A stretch of 25,379 bases of DNA from Dehalococcoidales bacterium. GTDB lineage: Bacteria > Chloroflexota > Dehalococcoidia > E44-bin15. Within the stretch, counting starts at the first letter, position 1. Each line of letters starts with the position of its first letter. The translations under genes and the position numbers were made by a program. Positions 1-7,536 of the stretch are shown here, piece after piece. The DNA lies in NCBI GenBank assembly GCA_012974295.1, contig JAAXQM010000269.1, positions 1 to 25,379 on the forward strand, read 5' to 3'. The notes beneath the pieces were generated by a model, which made no database searches, was not told where the DNA came from, and saw nothing but the letters and a program-made list of their open reading frames with translations.

Positions 1-633
1 CCGTAAAGCATACTTTACCAGATCTATCGTAGTGTGAATGCCCAATTTGTTCATTAGACCGGTCTTGTGCCCCTCAACCGTTTTAGGAGCAATAGTCAAC
101 ATCTCAGCTATCTGTTGGGTCTTGTATCCTTCAACAACTAGTTTAAGTATTTCTCTTTCTCTATCGGTAAGTAGCTCATAGCAATCTTGTTTATCCTTTG
201 TTAATGATACCCGCTGATAGTCTTCCACGAACATTTTAGCTATAGAAGGAGACAGGTAAGAATCTCCGGCAAATACGGCTCGGAGTCCGGAAATAAGCTC
301 TGACGACGCCGCAGTTTTACTAATGAATCCATTGGCTCCAGCGTGGATGGCTGGAAAAACGTGGTCTTTGTCATCATACTGGGTCAGCATCAGAATCTTC
401 AGCTCCGGGAATTCCTTCCGCATACGGCGTATGGCTTCCAAACCACCCATAATGGGCATAGCCATATCCATCAGTACAATATCTGGTAGTAATTGCCCTA
501 CCATGTCCAGCCCATCCCTTCCATTGGCTGCCTCACCCACAACCTCCATGTCTCCAGCGAAAGCCAATAGGCTGCAAATGCCATCTCTAACAATGGCGTG
601 ATCATCCACTATCAGTATCTTGATCTTTTGCAT
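1..633 (-). CDS. NarL/FixJ-family response regulator (3' end cut by window edge)
   Basis: Two-component response regulator; its phosphorylated form should bind DNA and switch target genes. Reading the minus strand from ATG at 633 gives 211 codons with no stop before the window edge. An N-terminal receiver domain shows the acidic pair in ILIVDDH (D10-D11), the phosphoacceptor Asp in LMDMAMP (about D56) and a Lys in FISKTAA (about 109). A LuxR-type helix-turn-helix follows, with LLTDREREIL and TVEGHKTGLMNKL. NarL-type proteins are usually 210-220 residues, so only a few residues are missing. The start lies inside the upstream kinase gene (32-nt overlap), which implies co-transcription and probably translational coupling. 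The DNA target and stimulus cannot be told from sequence. Family assignment is secure. Confidence 0.93.
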   Translation of the reverse strand, partial: MQKIKILIVDDHAIVRDGICSLLAFAGDMEVVGEAANGRDGLDMVGQLLPDIVLMDMAMPIMGGLEAIRRMRKEFPELKILMLTQYDDKDHVFPAIHAGANGFISKTAASSELISGLRAVFAGDSYLSPSIAKMFVEDYQRVSLTKDKQDCYELLTDREREILKLVVEGYKTQQIAEMLTIAPKTVEGHKTGLMNKLGIHTTIDLVKYALR

Positions 634-1912
634 GCGTTTTATCCCAATAGACCGGCACCTTCACGATAATCTTAGTACCCTTCCCAGGTTGTGACTGTAT
701 ATCGCACGTACCACTGAGGAGACTCGCCCTTTCCTTCATACTGAGTAGTCCTCGCCCGCGACCACTTTCATCCACCTCAATTGGCTGTGACGCATTGAAT
801 CCCTTGCCATCATCCTCGATTTGCATGATGAGCTCGTCTGAAGTGCACCCTATATTAATCACCGCATTCTTGGCCTGAGAGTGCCAAGCTATGTTAGAAA
901 TGGATCCCTGAGCGATGCGGTAAAGCCCAAATTCAGCTTCGGAAGGCAAGCGTTCCTCCATACCTTCCTGCTTTATTAGTACTTTGATCCCTGCTGACTG
1001 AAGGCGATTCTCTGCGTACTGACGGATGGCGGGGCCCAGTCCGAGGCTATCCAAAGCTGTTGGCCTAAGAGATTTCATTATTTTGTTCATCTCCGCATTT
1101 AGCTGATAAGTGATATCATGCGCCTGTTCAAGCTTGGCCTTGAATACGTCATCGCCAAAGTTGGAGGCTTTAGCGATATTCAGGATTGCTTGCATGTTTA
1201 GTGAAAGACCGGTAAGTGATTGGCTGGTTTCATCATGCAGCTCTCGGGCAATTCTGCCTCGCTCTGCTTCCTGGGCTATCAACATGTAGCGGGCAAGCTG
1301 CCGGTAGTTCTCCCGCTCCTTTCTCAGCTGGTTGTATAGCTCAGCTTGCTCAATTGCAACACCCACCTGATCTCCAATTGCGTGTAACAGATGCATGTCG
1401 TCCTGGGTAAAGTGATGCGGCAGACGACTGGCAACATTCAAGACACCCAGCACAGTATCTTTGGCGCGGAGAGGGACACTGAGAAATGCCTTGAGACCTT
1501 CTGCTTCGATTAGATCGCGCCAGACAGCACGGGAGTCTTTGGAGAGGTCCTCGACTAGCACTGCCCTTCCTGTCTGAACCACCCTGCCCCCAATACCCTC
1601 GCCTATCTTGAGGTGCATATCAGGAGCATACTTCTCTGGTAGACCACGGAGGACCTTCAAGGAGAGCGATTGAGTCTGTTCATCAACAAGCAGTATCTGT
1701 CCAATAGTTCCATTCATAACCTCAAGCACGGAGTCCAGAGCAACATTAAGGACAGCATTTAGATCCCATAACCCACTGACAGCAGCTGAGACCCGGCTTA
1801 AGGCCAGAAGCTCACTATAGGGCTTTTTCACCTTGACATTTTGATCATCCAGGTTGGACCCGGAGCTATCCGGGATATCGGGTTGGATGTCTTCTTCTGT
1901 ATTTGATTCCAT
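602..1912 (-). CDS. GAF-domain sensor histidine kinase (HisKA_3/NarX-LiaS class)
   Basis: Sensor kinase partner of the overlapping response regulator. About 436 residues. There is no membrane segment, so it is probably cytoplasmic. A GAF sensory domain spans roughly residues 35-180. A linker leads to the HisKA_3 dimerisation motif ERGRIARELHDE, with the phosphorylated His near residue 226. The HATPase_c domain follows, with an N-box around RIAQGSISNIAWH, a D-box EDDGKGF and a G-rich GRGRGLLSMKERA. The reading frame stays open up to a TTG at 1939. I place the start at ATG 1912 because the best promoter (TTGACA at 1971-1966, TACGCT at 1947-1942) would begin transcription near 1935, downstream of that TTG. 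A GGAG lies 15 nt before ATG 1912, which is longer than ideal. The ligand of the GAF domain is unknown. Confidence 0.92.
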   Translation of the reverse strand: MESNTEEDIQPDIPDSSGSNLDDQNVKVKKPYSELLALSRVSAAVSGLWDLNAVLNVALDSVLEVMNGTIGQILLVDEQTQSLSLKVLRGLPEKYAPDMHLKIGEGIGGRVVQTGRAVLVEDLSKDSRAVWRDLIEAEGLKAFLSVPLRAKDTVLGVLNVASRLPHHFTQDDMHLLHAIGDQVGVAIEQAELYNQLRKERENYRQLARYMLIAQEAERGRIARELHDETSQSLTGLSLNMQAILNIAKASNFGDDVFKAKLEQAHDITYQLNAEMNKIMKSLRPTALDSLGLGPAIRQYAENRLQSAGIKVLIKQEGMEERLPSEAEFGLYRIAQGSISNIAWHSQAKNAVINIGCTSDELIMQIEDDGKGFNASQPIEVDESGRGRGLLSMKERASLLSGTCDIQSQPGKGTKIIVKVPVYWDKTHAKDQDTDSG

Positions 1913-1941
1913 ATATATTAATGTTATCTCCGAGAGCAATA

Positions 1942-1971
1942 AGCGTACACGAAATCGCCTATTCTTGTCAA
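1942..1971 (-). promoter_or_regulatory. Promoter for the histidine kinase/response regulator operon
   Basis: On the minus strand a perfect TTGACA (1971-1966) is followed after 18 bp by TACGCT (1947-1942). Transcription would begin near 1935, leaving a short leader with a GGAG before ATG 1912. The -35 lies directly beside one end of intergenic repeat copy A. Inferred from consensus only. Confidence 0.55.
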
Positions 1972-1972
1972 T

Positions 1973-2078
1973 CAGAGACCGCTGTAAAAGAGGTGGGGGT
2001 CTGGGGGTTTCCCCCAGCTTTAGAAGTCCCCCAAGACTGGGGGATTAGGGGGTTGATTGAGATTATTCCAGCAGTCTT
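1973..2078 (-). repeat. Intergenic inverted-repeat element, copy A (short form, 106 bp)
   Basis: On the minus strand this matches the elements at 9384-9508 and 22739-22861 over its whole length. The ends form an imperfect terminal inverted repeat of about 15 bp (GACTGCTGGAA at one end, GACCGCTGTAA read inward from the other). Inside are two G/C hairpins: CCCCC-agtctt-GGGGG and CTGGGGG-aaa-CCCCCAG. Unlike the other two copies it lacks a third hairpin of about 18 bp next to the right arm. It has no coding capacity. It occupies the gap between the kinase promoter and the tRNA-Glu promoter. MITE-like by structure; no mobilising enzyme is visible. Confidence 0.85.
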
Positions 2079-2086
2079 GTTAAGAG

Positions 2087-2115
2087 TTGACTGGGTACAT
2101 GGGTTATGCTAGTAT
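2087..2115 (+). promoter_or_regulatory. Promoter for tRNA-Glu
   Basis: TTGACT (2087-2092), a 17-bp spacer and TAGTAT (2110-2115) give a near-consensus sigma-70 promoter. Transcription would start near 2122, leaving a 5' leader of about 45 nt before the tRNA for RNase P to remove. The -35 starts 8 bp beyond repeat copy A. Confidence 0.6.
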
Positions 2116-2166
2116 CTCAGATAGGAATTGCCGCCCCTCTGTTCTAAAGACAAACGTTCACAAACT

Positions 2167-2243
2167 GGCGCATTCGTCTAGCGGTTTAGGACACCTCCCT
2201 CTCAAGGAGGAGATCACGGGTTCGAATCCCGTATGCGCTACCA
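2167..2243 (+). tRNA. tRNA-Glu (anticodon CTC), with encoded CCA
   Basis: A complete cloverleaf can be folded. The acceptor GGCGCAT/ATGCGCT has a G-U first pair. The D-arm is GTC...GAC. The anticodon stem CCTCC/GGAGG holds the loop CTCTCAA, giving anticodon CTC (reads GAG). The T-arm is ACGGG-TTCGAAT-CCCGT. The discriminator is A2240, and CCA is encoded at 2241-2243. The gene is isolated, between the kinase and the minus-strand cluster that ends at 2269. Confidence 0.97.
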
Positions 2244-2268
2244 ATTCCACTATTATTGCCCTGCCCTT

Positions 2269-2748
2269 TTAGCGCAGCCGTGTAACAGCTATAAAGATAC
2301 CCAGGGCGAGACCAATAATGGTAAATAAGCTGAACCAGGGTACTGAAAGAACGTAGGCAGCAAAAAGGTAGTTGGTGGCAAAGCTTATCAATACGCTAAC
2401 GCCAGCGATGACCTGCAGACCGGGTCCGCGCTTGCGGTTTGTAGCGCGACTGATGAGCTCACCAATTGCATAGCCTACACCTGCTGCTGTTAAAAGAGAT
2501 AGGAACGGGATCGCACTCCAGATCAGGGCCCAGGCAATACCTGCAACAATGGCAGCACCTACGCCCACCGCGATAGCAATGAGATAGTGCCGCGTTGATA
2601 TTTCATAGGTAGGCAGGCGCTTTAAATTCGCACAATCCGGGCAACGCGGCCCCACAAGCGTCTGCACCATACATTTTGGACAGACGGGTTTCCCACACCG
2701 TCCACAGCTTACCTTTGTTTCTATATCCGGGTGAGAAGCGCATCTCGT
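2269..2748 (-). CDS. B-box-type zinc finger fused to a membrane domain; start codon non-canonical
   Basis: Small membrane protein of unknown function, about 159 residues. The N-terminal part has a B-box-like metal site: RCASHPD, then SCGRC, VCPKC and RCPDC, giving a C-x2-H followed by three C-x2-C pairs. About four hydrophobic helices follow (LIAIAVGVGAAIVAGIAW and later segments), ending in TRLR. The first canonical in-frame start is ATG 2670, but that removes most of the zinc finger. Upstream of it the frame stays open to a TAA inside plsY and contains no ATG, GTG or TTG. I therefore place the start at ACG 2748 (giving MRCASHPD...). ATA 2760, which overlaps the plsY stop and follows a GGAGGAG, is the alternative. 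It is the last gene of the minus-strand cluster and probably translationally coupled to plsY. The domain is clear; the exact start is not. Confidence 0.78.
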   Translation of the reverse strand, partial: TRCASHPDIETKVSCGRCGKPVCPKCMVQTLVGPRCPDCANLKRLPTYEISTRHYLIAIAVGVGAAIVAGIAWALIWSAIPFLSLLTAAGVGYAIGELISRATNRKRGPGLQVIAGVSVLISFATNYLFAAYVLSVPWFSLFTIIGLALGIFIAVTRLR

Positions 2749-2756
2749 CTCTTTAT

Positions 2757-3428
2757 CTATGACTCCTCCGTACCAGAGGAAGCCCGGTAGATCCAGGCCT
2801 CCCGATTACGGGTATCCCGATCCAAGAACAAACGGTAAATCATCACTCGCTTCCATTCGCCGGGGGGTATAGTGCGCTCTGCTACAAGCCGCTTAGTAAT
2901 CAGGAGGAGCATCATGCCGAACACGCACAAGGTAAACCCCGGTGGGTTTCCCAAACCTAAACTGGCAAGAGGCGTGGCAGCAATACCTAAGAGCATTGAT
3001 ATGGGGGAGTTCTTAAATACAATGAAACCGAAGAGCATAATGACGACAAATACCAGGACTACCAAAGGGGCTAGAGTCATAAGCGAGCCCATCATAGTAG
3101 AAACTCCTCGCCCCCCATGAAAGCGAAGGAAGATGGACCAGCTGTGCCCAGCTATAACCGCCAACCCTACGATTCCCGCTGCCCATATGGGAAATTCTAA
3201 TACATAGTAAGAAATAGCTACCGGGACGATGCCTTTCAGGATATCGAGAGTAACTACCGTGACTCCTACCGAAGGGGACACCGAATGCCAAACATTAGAC
3301 CCGCTAGATACTCCGCTACCGTAACTCCTTATATCGATCCCTTTGAGCAACCTGCCAGCCGTATAGGATGTAGGTATGGAGCCGAGAAGATAAGCACCTA
3401 TAGTCATTAATGTAATTTGAACTATCAC
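2757..3428 (-). CDS. plsY: Glycerol-3-phosphate acyltransferase PlsY
   Basis: Membrane acyltransferase that moves an acyl group from acyl-phosphate to glycerol-3-phosphate, the first step of phospholipid synthesis. 223 residues with several transmembrane helices. PlsY signatures are visible: GSIPTSY near residue 16, a glycine-rich GSGVSSGSNVW near residue 37, and GHSWSIFLRFHGGRGVST near residue 93. The second motif departs from the usual GSGNPGATN: N and P become V and S, while the glycines and final Asn are kept. The start is GTG 3428, with AGGAG 8 nt upstream; ATG 3407 is less likely. It lies 16 nt after the hydrolase gene and its stop overlaps the possible ATA start of the next gene. The family is secure. 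It could be a divergent paralogue and not the only PlsY in the genome. Confidence 0.93.
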   Translation of the reverse strand: MIVQITLMTIGAYLLGSIPTSYTAGRLLKGIDIRSYGSGVSSGSNVWHSVSPSVGVTVVTLDILKGIVPVAISYYVLEFPIWAAGIVGLAVIAGHSWSIFLRFHGGRGVSTMMGSLMTLAPLVVLVFVVIMLFGFIVFKNSPISMLLGIAATPLASLGLGNPPGFTLCVFGMMLLLITKRLVAERTIPPGEWKRVMIYRLFLDRDTRNREAWIYRASSGTEES

Positions 3429-3444
3429 AATCGATACTCCTGGT

Positions 3445-4272
3445 TCAGGTTAATACAGAAACGAGCCACGAAATCCATCTCCCCCTGAGTTTACCAGGAA
3501 AAAGAGGGGCGGAATGAAAACCGCCCTCGGATAAGATATAATTCTTTGGCGGTGGGGCTATCTCATATAGCCTGTGGACTTCCTTATAAGCAAGCCATTT
3601 ATCTCCCTTGCAATGGACGAAAAGCTTTGGGAAATCCCCAATCTTATCAATATAATTCATAGGGTTAAGCTTCATCAAAGACTCTGGACCTCCCTCCACA
3701 TTAACCCTTAATGTATAACCACGCAGCCACATCCAAATCCTGGAGACCATACTAGTAAGCCCCCCATGTAGAATTAGAGATCCGTTACGTGGAAATTCAA
3801 TTATGGGATTTCCAGCCTGTTTTGCCTTTGTATTGAAGTGAGCCCACAGCGCAGTATAATAGCCGCTGATTTCAGCAGGACTGGATAGGCAAACCAGGGC
3901 CCGGATATTTTTTAAAGTTGCGGCCGCTTGTATAGCCGCCAAAGCACCCATGCTGTGCCCCACGATAGCGACGCGTTTAGGGTTTACTTTATCGTAACAA
4001 CGTAAGAATTTCGTCGCGGCTATAACATCTTCTGCGAGATCGCCATCAAGAAACCCTTCGCTCCTGCCGTGCCCGCGAAAATCGAAGGTCAGCGTAGCTA
4101 TACCCCGGCGCACCAGCCTCTGGGCGCTGGGCTTCATAGTAAGGTGACCCGACGCCATCCCATGGCAAAGTACTGCGCCCGGGAATGGCCCCTTTCCATT
4201 TGGTAGAAAGATCTCGCCATGCAATGTACCTTTATCAGTGGGAAAATCCAGTGTCTCCGTCTGCCACTTCAC
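3445..4272 (-). CDS. Alpha/beta hydrolase (serine hydrolase/esterase-like)
   Basis: Cytoplasmic alpha/beta-hydrolase of 275 residues; the substrate is unknown. The nucleophile elbow GHSMG puts the catalytic Ser at 107. The oxyanion region is LCHGMASGH (about 35-43), and the FDFRGHGRSEG strand-loop typical of the family is at 63-73. The likely acid and base are Asp224 (CKGDKW) and His253 (GGFHSAP). There is no signal peptide. The start is GTG 4272, 11 nt after the PHP gene stop, with a weak TAGGT upstream. Its place between a PHP phosphoesterase and plsY suggests a lipid or acyl-ester substrate, but that is only inference from neighbours. Confidence 0.88.
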   Translation of the reverse strand: MKWQTETLDFPTDKGTLHGEIFLPNGKGPFPGAVLCHGMASGHLTMKPSAQRLVRRGIATLTFDFRGHGRSEGFLDGDLAEDVIAATKFLRCYDKVNPKRVAIVGHSMGALAAIQAAATLKNIRALVCLSSPAEISGYYTALWAHFNTKAKQAGNPIIEFPRNGSLILHGGLTSMVSRIWMWLRGYTLRVNVEGGPESLMKLNPMNYIDKIGDFPKLFVHCKGDKWLAYKEVHRLYEIAPPPKNYILSEGGFHSAPLFPGKLRGRWISWLVSVLT

Positions 4273-4283
4273 TGTTCAATGAC

Positions 4284-5123
4284 CTACTGGGCGCGTTGCT
4301 CTGCCAGGGCAATAAGACGCTCGGCGCAATCGAAAGGGACGTCTACTGCACCCATTGGTGTCTCCTTATCATCCCCGAAACCGTGAAAATCGCTGCCCCC
4401 GGATGTGATCAATCCGTGCTTGTTCGCCAAGTCGACTAATCTTTGGATAGTTTTTTGGTCATATCTACTATAGTATGCCTCTAGGCCTACCAGCCCGACC
4501 TCCTTGAGGTCTATCAAGAACTTCTCGATATTATCGAGGTCCGCTGGATGAGCCAATACGGGCAGTCCTCCTGCCTTTACCATAAGCTCTGTTGCCTCTT
4601 GCGGAGAAAGCCTTGCCCGCTCGACATATGCTGGCCCCTGCCGACCGATGTACATATTGAATGCCTCCTGCATAGAAGTAACATAACCCTGCTCAAGCAT
4701 TGCCCTTGCGATGTGCGGTCTCCCAACAGCACCACCACTGGCCAATTCGAGGACCTGGTGCCATGCAATATCGATTCCCAGTTCACCTAGCTTGCCTATT
4801 ATTTTCTGCCCTCGGAACTCACGGGAATCCCGTTGCCGCTTGAGAGATTGGTTAAGCTCATAATCTCGATAGTTTATGAAGTAACCTAGGATATGAACTT
4901 CAGCGTTAGGTATATCGGTATTAATCTCCAGGCCGGGGATCACTTTTAGTGCCGGGAAGCGTTCGGCTGCGAGTAAGGCAGGCTCAATCCCTATCAGCGA
5001 GTCATGGTCGGTAATGGCGATTATACTCAACCCATTTTTTACGGCAAGCTGAACTGTCTCCTCGGGAGTCAGCCGCCCATCGGAGGCAGTAGTGTGAATG
5101 TGAAGGTCAACTTTAGTTGTAAT
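4284..5123 (-). CDS. PHP-domain phosphoesterase (YciV/RNase AM-like), probable ATT start
   Basis: Metal-dependent phosphoesterase of the PHP family. The YciV/RNase AM branch removes 5' nucleotides from RNA or hydrolyses 3',5'-nucleotide bisphosphates. The metal-binding motifs read in order: DLHIHTTASDG, ITDHDS, PGLEIN, EVHILGY, GRPHIAR, LAHP and GGSDFHG. The first canonical start in frame is TTG 5030, but it would delete the essential HIH motif. The frame continues upstream to a stop inside ymdB with no ATG, GTG or TTG. ATT at 5123 gives MTTKVDLHIHTTASDG and the family's normal size (279 residues). It sits one base after the ymdB stop, with GGGAG 10 nt before it. Adjacency to rny and ymdB fits a role in RNA turnover. 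Product confident; start codon inferred. Confidence 0.88.
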   Translation of the reverse strand: MTTKVDLHIHTTASDGRLTPEETVQLAVKNGLSIIAITDHDSLIGIEPALLAAERFPALKVIPGLEINTDIPNAEVHILGYFINYRDYELNQSLKRQRDSREFRGQKIIGKLGELGIDIAWHQVLELASGGAVGRPHIARAMLEQGYVTSMQEAFNMYIGRQGPAYVERARLSPQEATELMVKAGGLPVLAHPADLDNIEKFLIDLKEVGLVGLEAYYSRYDQKTIQRLVDLANKHGLITSGGSDFHGFGDDKETPMGAVDVPFDCAERLIALAEQRAQ

Positions 5124-5124
5124 C

Positions 5125-5895
5125 TTATTCGAACTCCCGGTCGATTCGTTTTATATGCTTCGCTCTGCCCGTCGTCTCCTCAATCTCTACTAGAACGGAA
5201 TTAAGGATAACGCTTCCTTTACCCACGGATATGCGATAGGGTAACTGTGTAAGAAATCTTGTAAGCACAGTATTAACATCGTCACCTATCACCGAATCAA
5301 TTGGGCCCGTCATGCCGACATCGGTACTGTGGGCTGTGCCTTTAGGGAGCAACCTGGCATCGACAGTGCCCACATGGGTATGGGTACCCAACACCGCGCT
5401 TACACGGCCATCCAGATACCACCCCATGGCTACCTTTTCGGAGGTAGCCTCGGCATGAAAGTCAACAATGATGACGGGAGGCTTGTTATCGGCAAGATCC
5501 TCGAGTAGTTGATCGATCGCCCGAAAAGGGCAATCGAAGTTACCTATAAATGTGCGCCCTATAAGGTTGACTACCATGGCCTCTCCCCTGATAAAGTAGC
5601 CGTGACCTGGGACTCCGTTTGGATAGTTAAGTGGGCGTAGGATCGCCGGACTGCTATCAAGGGTGGGTATGATCTCCCGTTGAGCCCAGATATGGTTTCC
5701 TGAGGTGATGACATCGACATCGGATTCGAAAAGCTCGTCTGCCGTTTGCGTGGTTATACCAATACCTCCGGCAGCGTTTTCTCCATTGGCGATGATCAGA
5801 TCGATTGCATATTCCTGGCGCAACCCGGGCAGTAAAGCGCGTGCTGCACGCCTGCCAGGCCTACCTATTACATCGCCCACCATTAGAATGCGCAA
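5125..5895 (-). CDS. ymdB: YmdB-family metallophosphodiesterase (TIGR00282)
   Basis: Calcineurin-like metallophosphoesterase. In Bacillus, YmdB hydrolyses 2',3'-cyclic nucleotides and affects biofilm and motility. 256 residues, close to the family norm. Metal-binding motifs are visible: MVGDVIGRPGR at the N-terminus, NGENAAGG near 36-43, TSGNHIW near 64-70, DFHAEATSEK near 145-154 and GTHTHV near 170-175. The start is TTG 5895, with AGGAA overlapping the rny stop at good spacing; the gap to rny is 8 nt. The rny-ymdB pair is a widely conserved bacterial gene order, so transcription is almost certainly shared. Confidence 0.95.
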   Translation of the reverse strand: MRILMVGDVIGRPGRRAARALLPGLRQEYAIDLIIANGENAAGGIGITTQTADELFESDVDVITSGNHIWAQREIIPTLDSSPAILRPLNYPNGVPGHGYFIRGEAMVVNLIGRTFIGNFDCPFRAIDQLLEDLADNKPPVIIVDFHAEATSEKVAMGWYLDGRVSAVLGTHTHVGTVDARLLPKGTAHSTDVGMTGPIDSVIGDDVNTVLTRFLTQLPYRISVGKGSVILNSVLVEIEETTGRAKHIKRIDREFE

Positions 5896-5903
5896 TATCT
5901 TTC

Positions 5904-7433
5904 CTATTTTGCGTATTCGACCGATCTGGTTTCTCTAATGACAGTTACCTTAATTTGGCCGGGATACTCCAGGGTTTCCTCAATCTTCTTCACAATATCC
6001 CGGGTAAGCCTTAGCGCTCCGATGTCGTCTACCTCGACAGGTTTAACCATAATGCGGATCTCACGACCAGCCTGGATCGCGTATGATTTCTCCACGCCAG
6101 AGAAACTATTGGCCACATTTTCCAATGCTTCCAAGCGCTGTAAATAGCGTTCCAGTGACTCCCTTCTGGCCCCTGGTCTTCCCCCGCTAAGGGCGTCGGC
6201 TGCGGAGATGATAAAACCCAGGATGCTCATAGAATTAGTTTCCCCATGATGTTCTGCTACCGCATTAGCTACCTCAGCAGATTTATCCCATTGCTTAACT
6301 ATATCATAGCCTATCTTGGCGTGAGGTCCCTCCACCTGGAAATCTACCGCCTTGCCGATGTCATGCAGCAGTCCTGCTCTCTTTGCCAACGCAACCTTAA
6401 CTCCCAACTCCGCCGCGATCATTCCAGAAAGATGAGCTACCTCGATGCTATGTTGAAGTACATTCTGCCCATAGCTGAAGCGATATTTGAGGCGACCCAG
6501 GAGCTTGACCAGCTCAGGCTGCAGTCCGGGCATACCTACCTCGCGGACCGCATTCTCTCCTTCCGTATGCATTTTAGCTTCCACCTCATTCTTCGCTGTT
6601 GCCACCATTTCTTCGATACGGGCGGGGTGGATTCTTCCGTCGAGGATAAGCTTTTCCAGGGCAATCCGAGCGATCTCGCGACGTACCGGATCGAAGCCGG
6701 AAATGGTCACTGCCTCGGGTGTATCGTCAATGATAAGGTCCACACCGGTGGCATTCTCTAGAGCTCTGATGTTCCGCCCCTCACGCCCGATGAGGCGTCC
6801 CTTCATCTCATCACTGGGCAGCGGAACTACGGAGACAGTGCTCTCGGAGACTACATCGGTTGCACAGCGCTGCATAGCTTGAGATAGAATCTCCTGAGCT
6901 TTCTCATTAGCTTCCTGTTTAAACTCAACCTCCAGCTCGTAAAGGCGACGGGAAACATCCTCACTGACCTCATCTTCCACCGCTTTAATCAGGAGCTCTT
7001 TTGCCTCAGCGCTGGAGATGCCGGAGATAAGCTCCAATCGCTGAATCTGCTTCTGCTTTAACTCTTGAAGCTGAGTATGCACGCTTTCCGTCTCCTTTTC
7101 CTTGGTGACAATCCCCTGCTCCCGTTTTTCCAACGTATCCATCTTTTTATCGAGGTTCTCTTCTTTCTGGGAAATACGCTTGTCATGCCGCTGAAGCTCA
7201 GCACGACGCTCACGGATTTCTGACTCAGCTTGAGTTTTGATCTTAAGCCCTTCCTCCTTGGCCTCAAAAAGCATTTCTTTGTACTTGGTCTGAGCTTCAG
7301 TTTGAAGCGCTTCAACCTCACTTTGGGTAGCGCGAATCCGGCGACCAACAACCACCCGCCATACCTGAATGGCAACTGCGCCCCCAAGCACCATTCCCAC
7401 CACAGCAGCTACAATAATTTGCCACAAAACCAT
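5904..7433 (-). CDS. rny: Ribonuclease Y
   Basis: Membrane-anchored endoribonuclease that starts mRNA decay. 509 residues, the usual length. Order of parts: one N-terminal transmembrane helix (about 4-27), a long charged coiled coil (about 35-190), a KH RNA-binding domain with GREGRNIR (about 214-221), and an HD domain with the metal-binding LLHDIGKA (about 353-360) and AEHHGE. The C-terminal region ends in VIRETRSVEYAK, as in other Rny proteins. ATG 7433 is preceded by a good AGGGAGA. It lies 103 bp from recX. A weak promoter-like TTGAAG with CATTAT sits in that gap, so rny may have its own transcript or be read from recX. ymdB follows after 8 nt. Confidence 0.97.
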   Translation of the reverse strand: MVLWQIIVAAVVGMVLGGAVAIQVWRVVVGRRIRATQSEVEALQTEAQTKYKEMLFEAKEEGLKIKTQAESEIRERRAELQRHDKRISQKEENLDKKMDTLEKREQGIVTKEKETESVHTQLQELKQKQIQRLELISGISSAEAKELLIKAVEDEVSEDVSRRLYELEVEFKQEANEKAQEILSQAMQRCATDVVSESTVSVVPLPSDEMKGRLIGREGRNIRALENATGVDLIIDDTPEAVTISGFDPVRREIARIALEKLILDGRIHPARIEEMVATAKNEVEAKMHTEGENAVREVGMPGLQPELVKLLGRLKYRFSYGQNVLQHSIEVAHLSGMIAAELGVKVALAKRAGLLHDIGKAVDFQVEGPHAKIGYDIVKQWDKSAEVANAVAEHHGETNSMSILGFIISAADALSGGRPGARRESLERYLQRLEALENVANSFSGVEKSYAIQAGREIRIMVKPVEVDDIGALRLTRDIVKKIEETLEYPGQIKVTVIRETRSVEYAK

Positions 7434-7536
7434 TTTTCTCTCTCCCTTCGTCTGGATCTTTCCGGACTATATAATACTGCCTTACTATCTTAGATAATGC
7501 ATAAGATTTCTAATTACTTCAAGGTTAATAGAACTT

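Noticed and set aside
2087..2272. 61-codon open frame overlapping tRNA-Glu
   Set aside because: The region folds as a complete tRNA and contains its promoter; the frame is coincidental.
6246..6761. 171-codon open frame on the plus strand
   Set aside because: Antisense to rny, whose coiled-coil, KH and HD domains are continuous. The product resembles no family and has no ribosome site.
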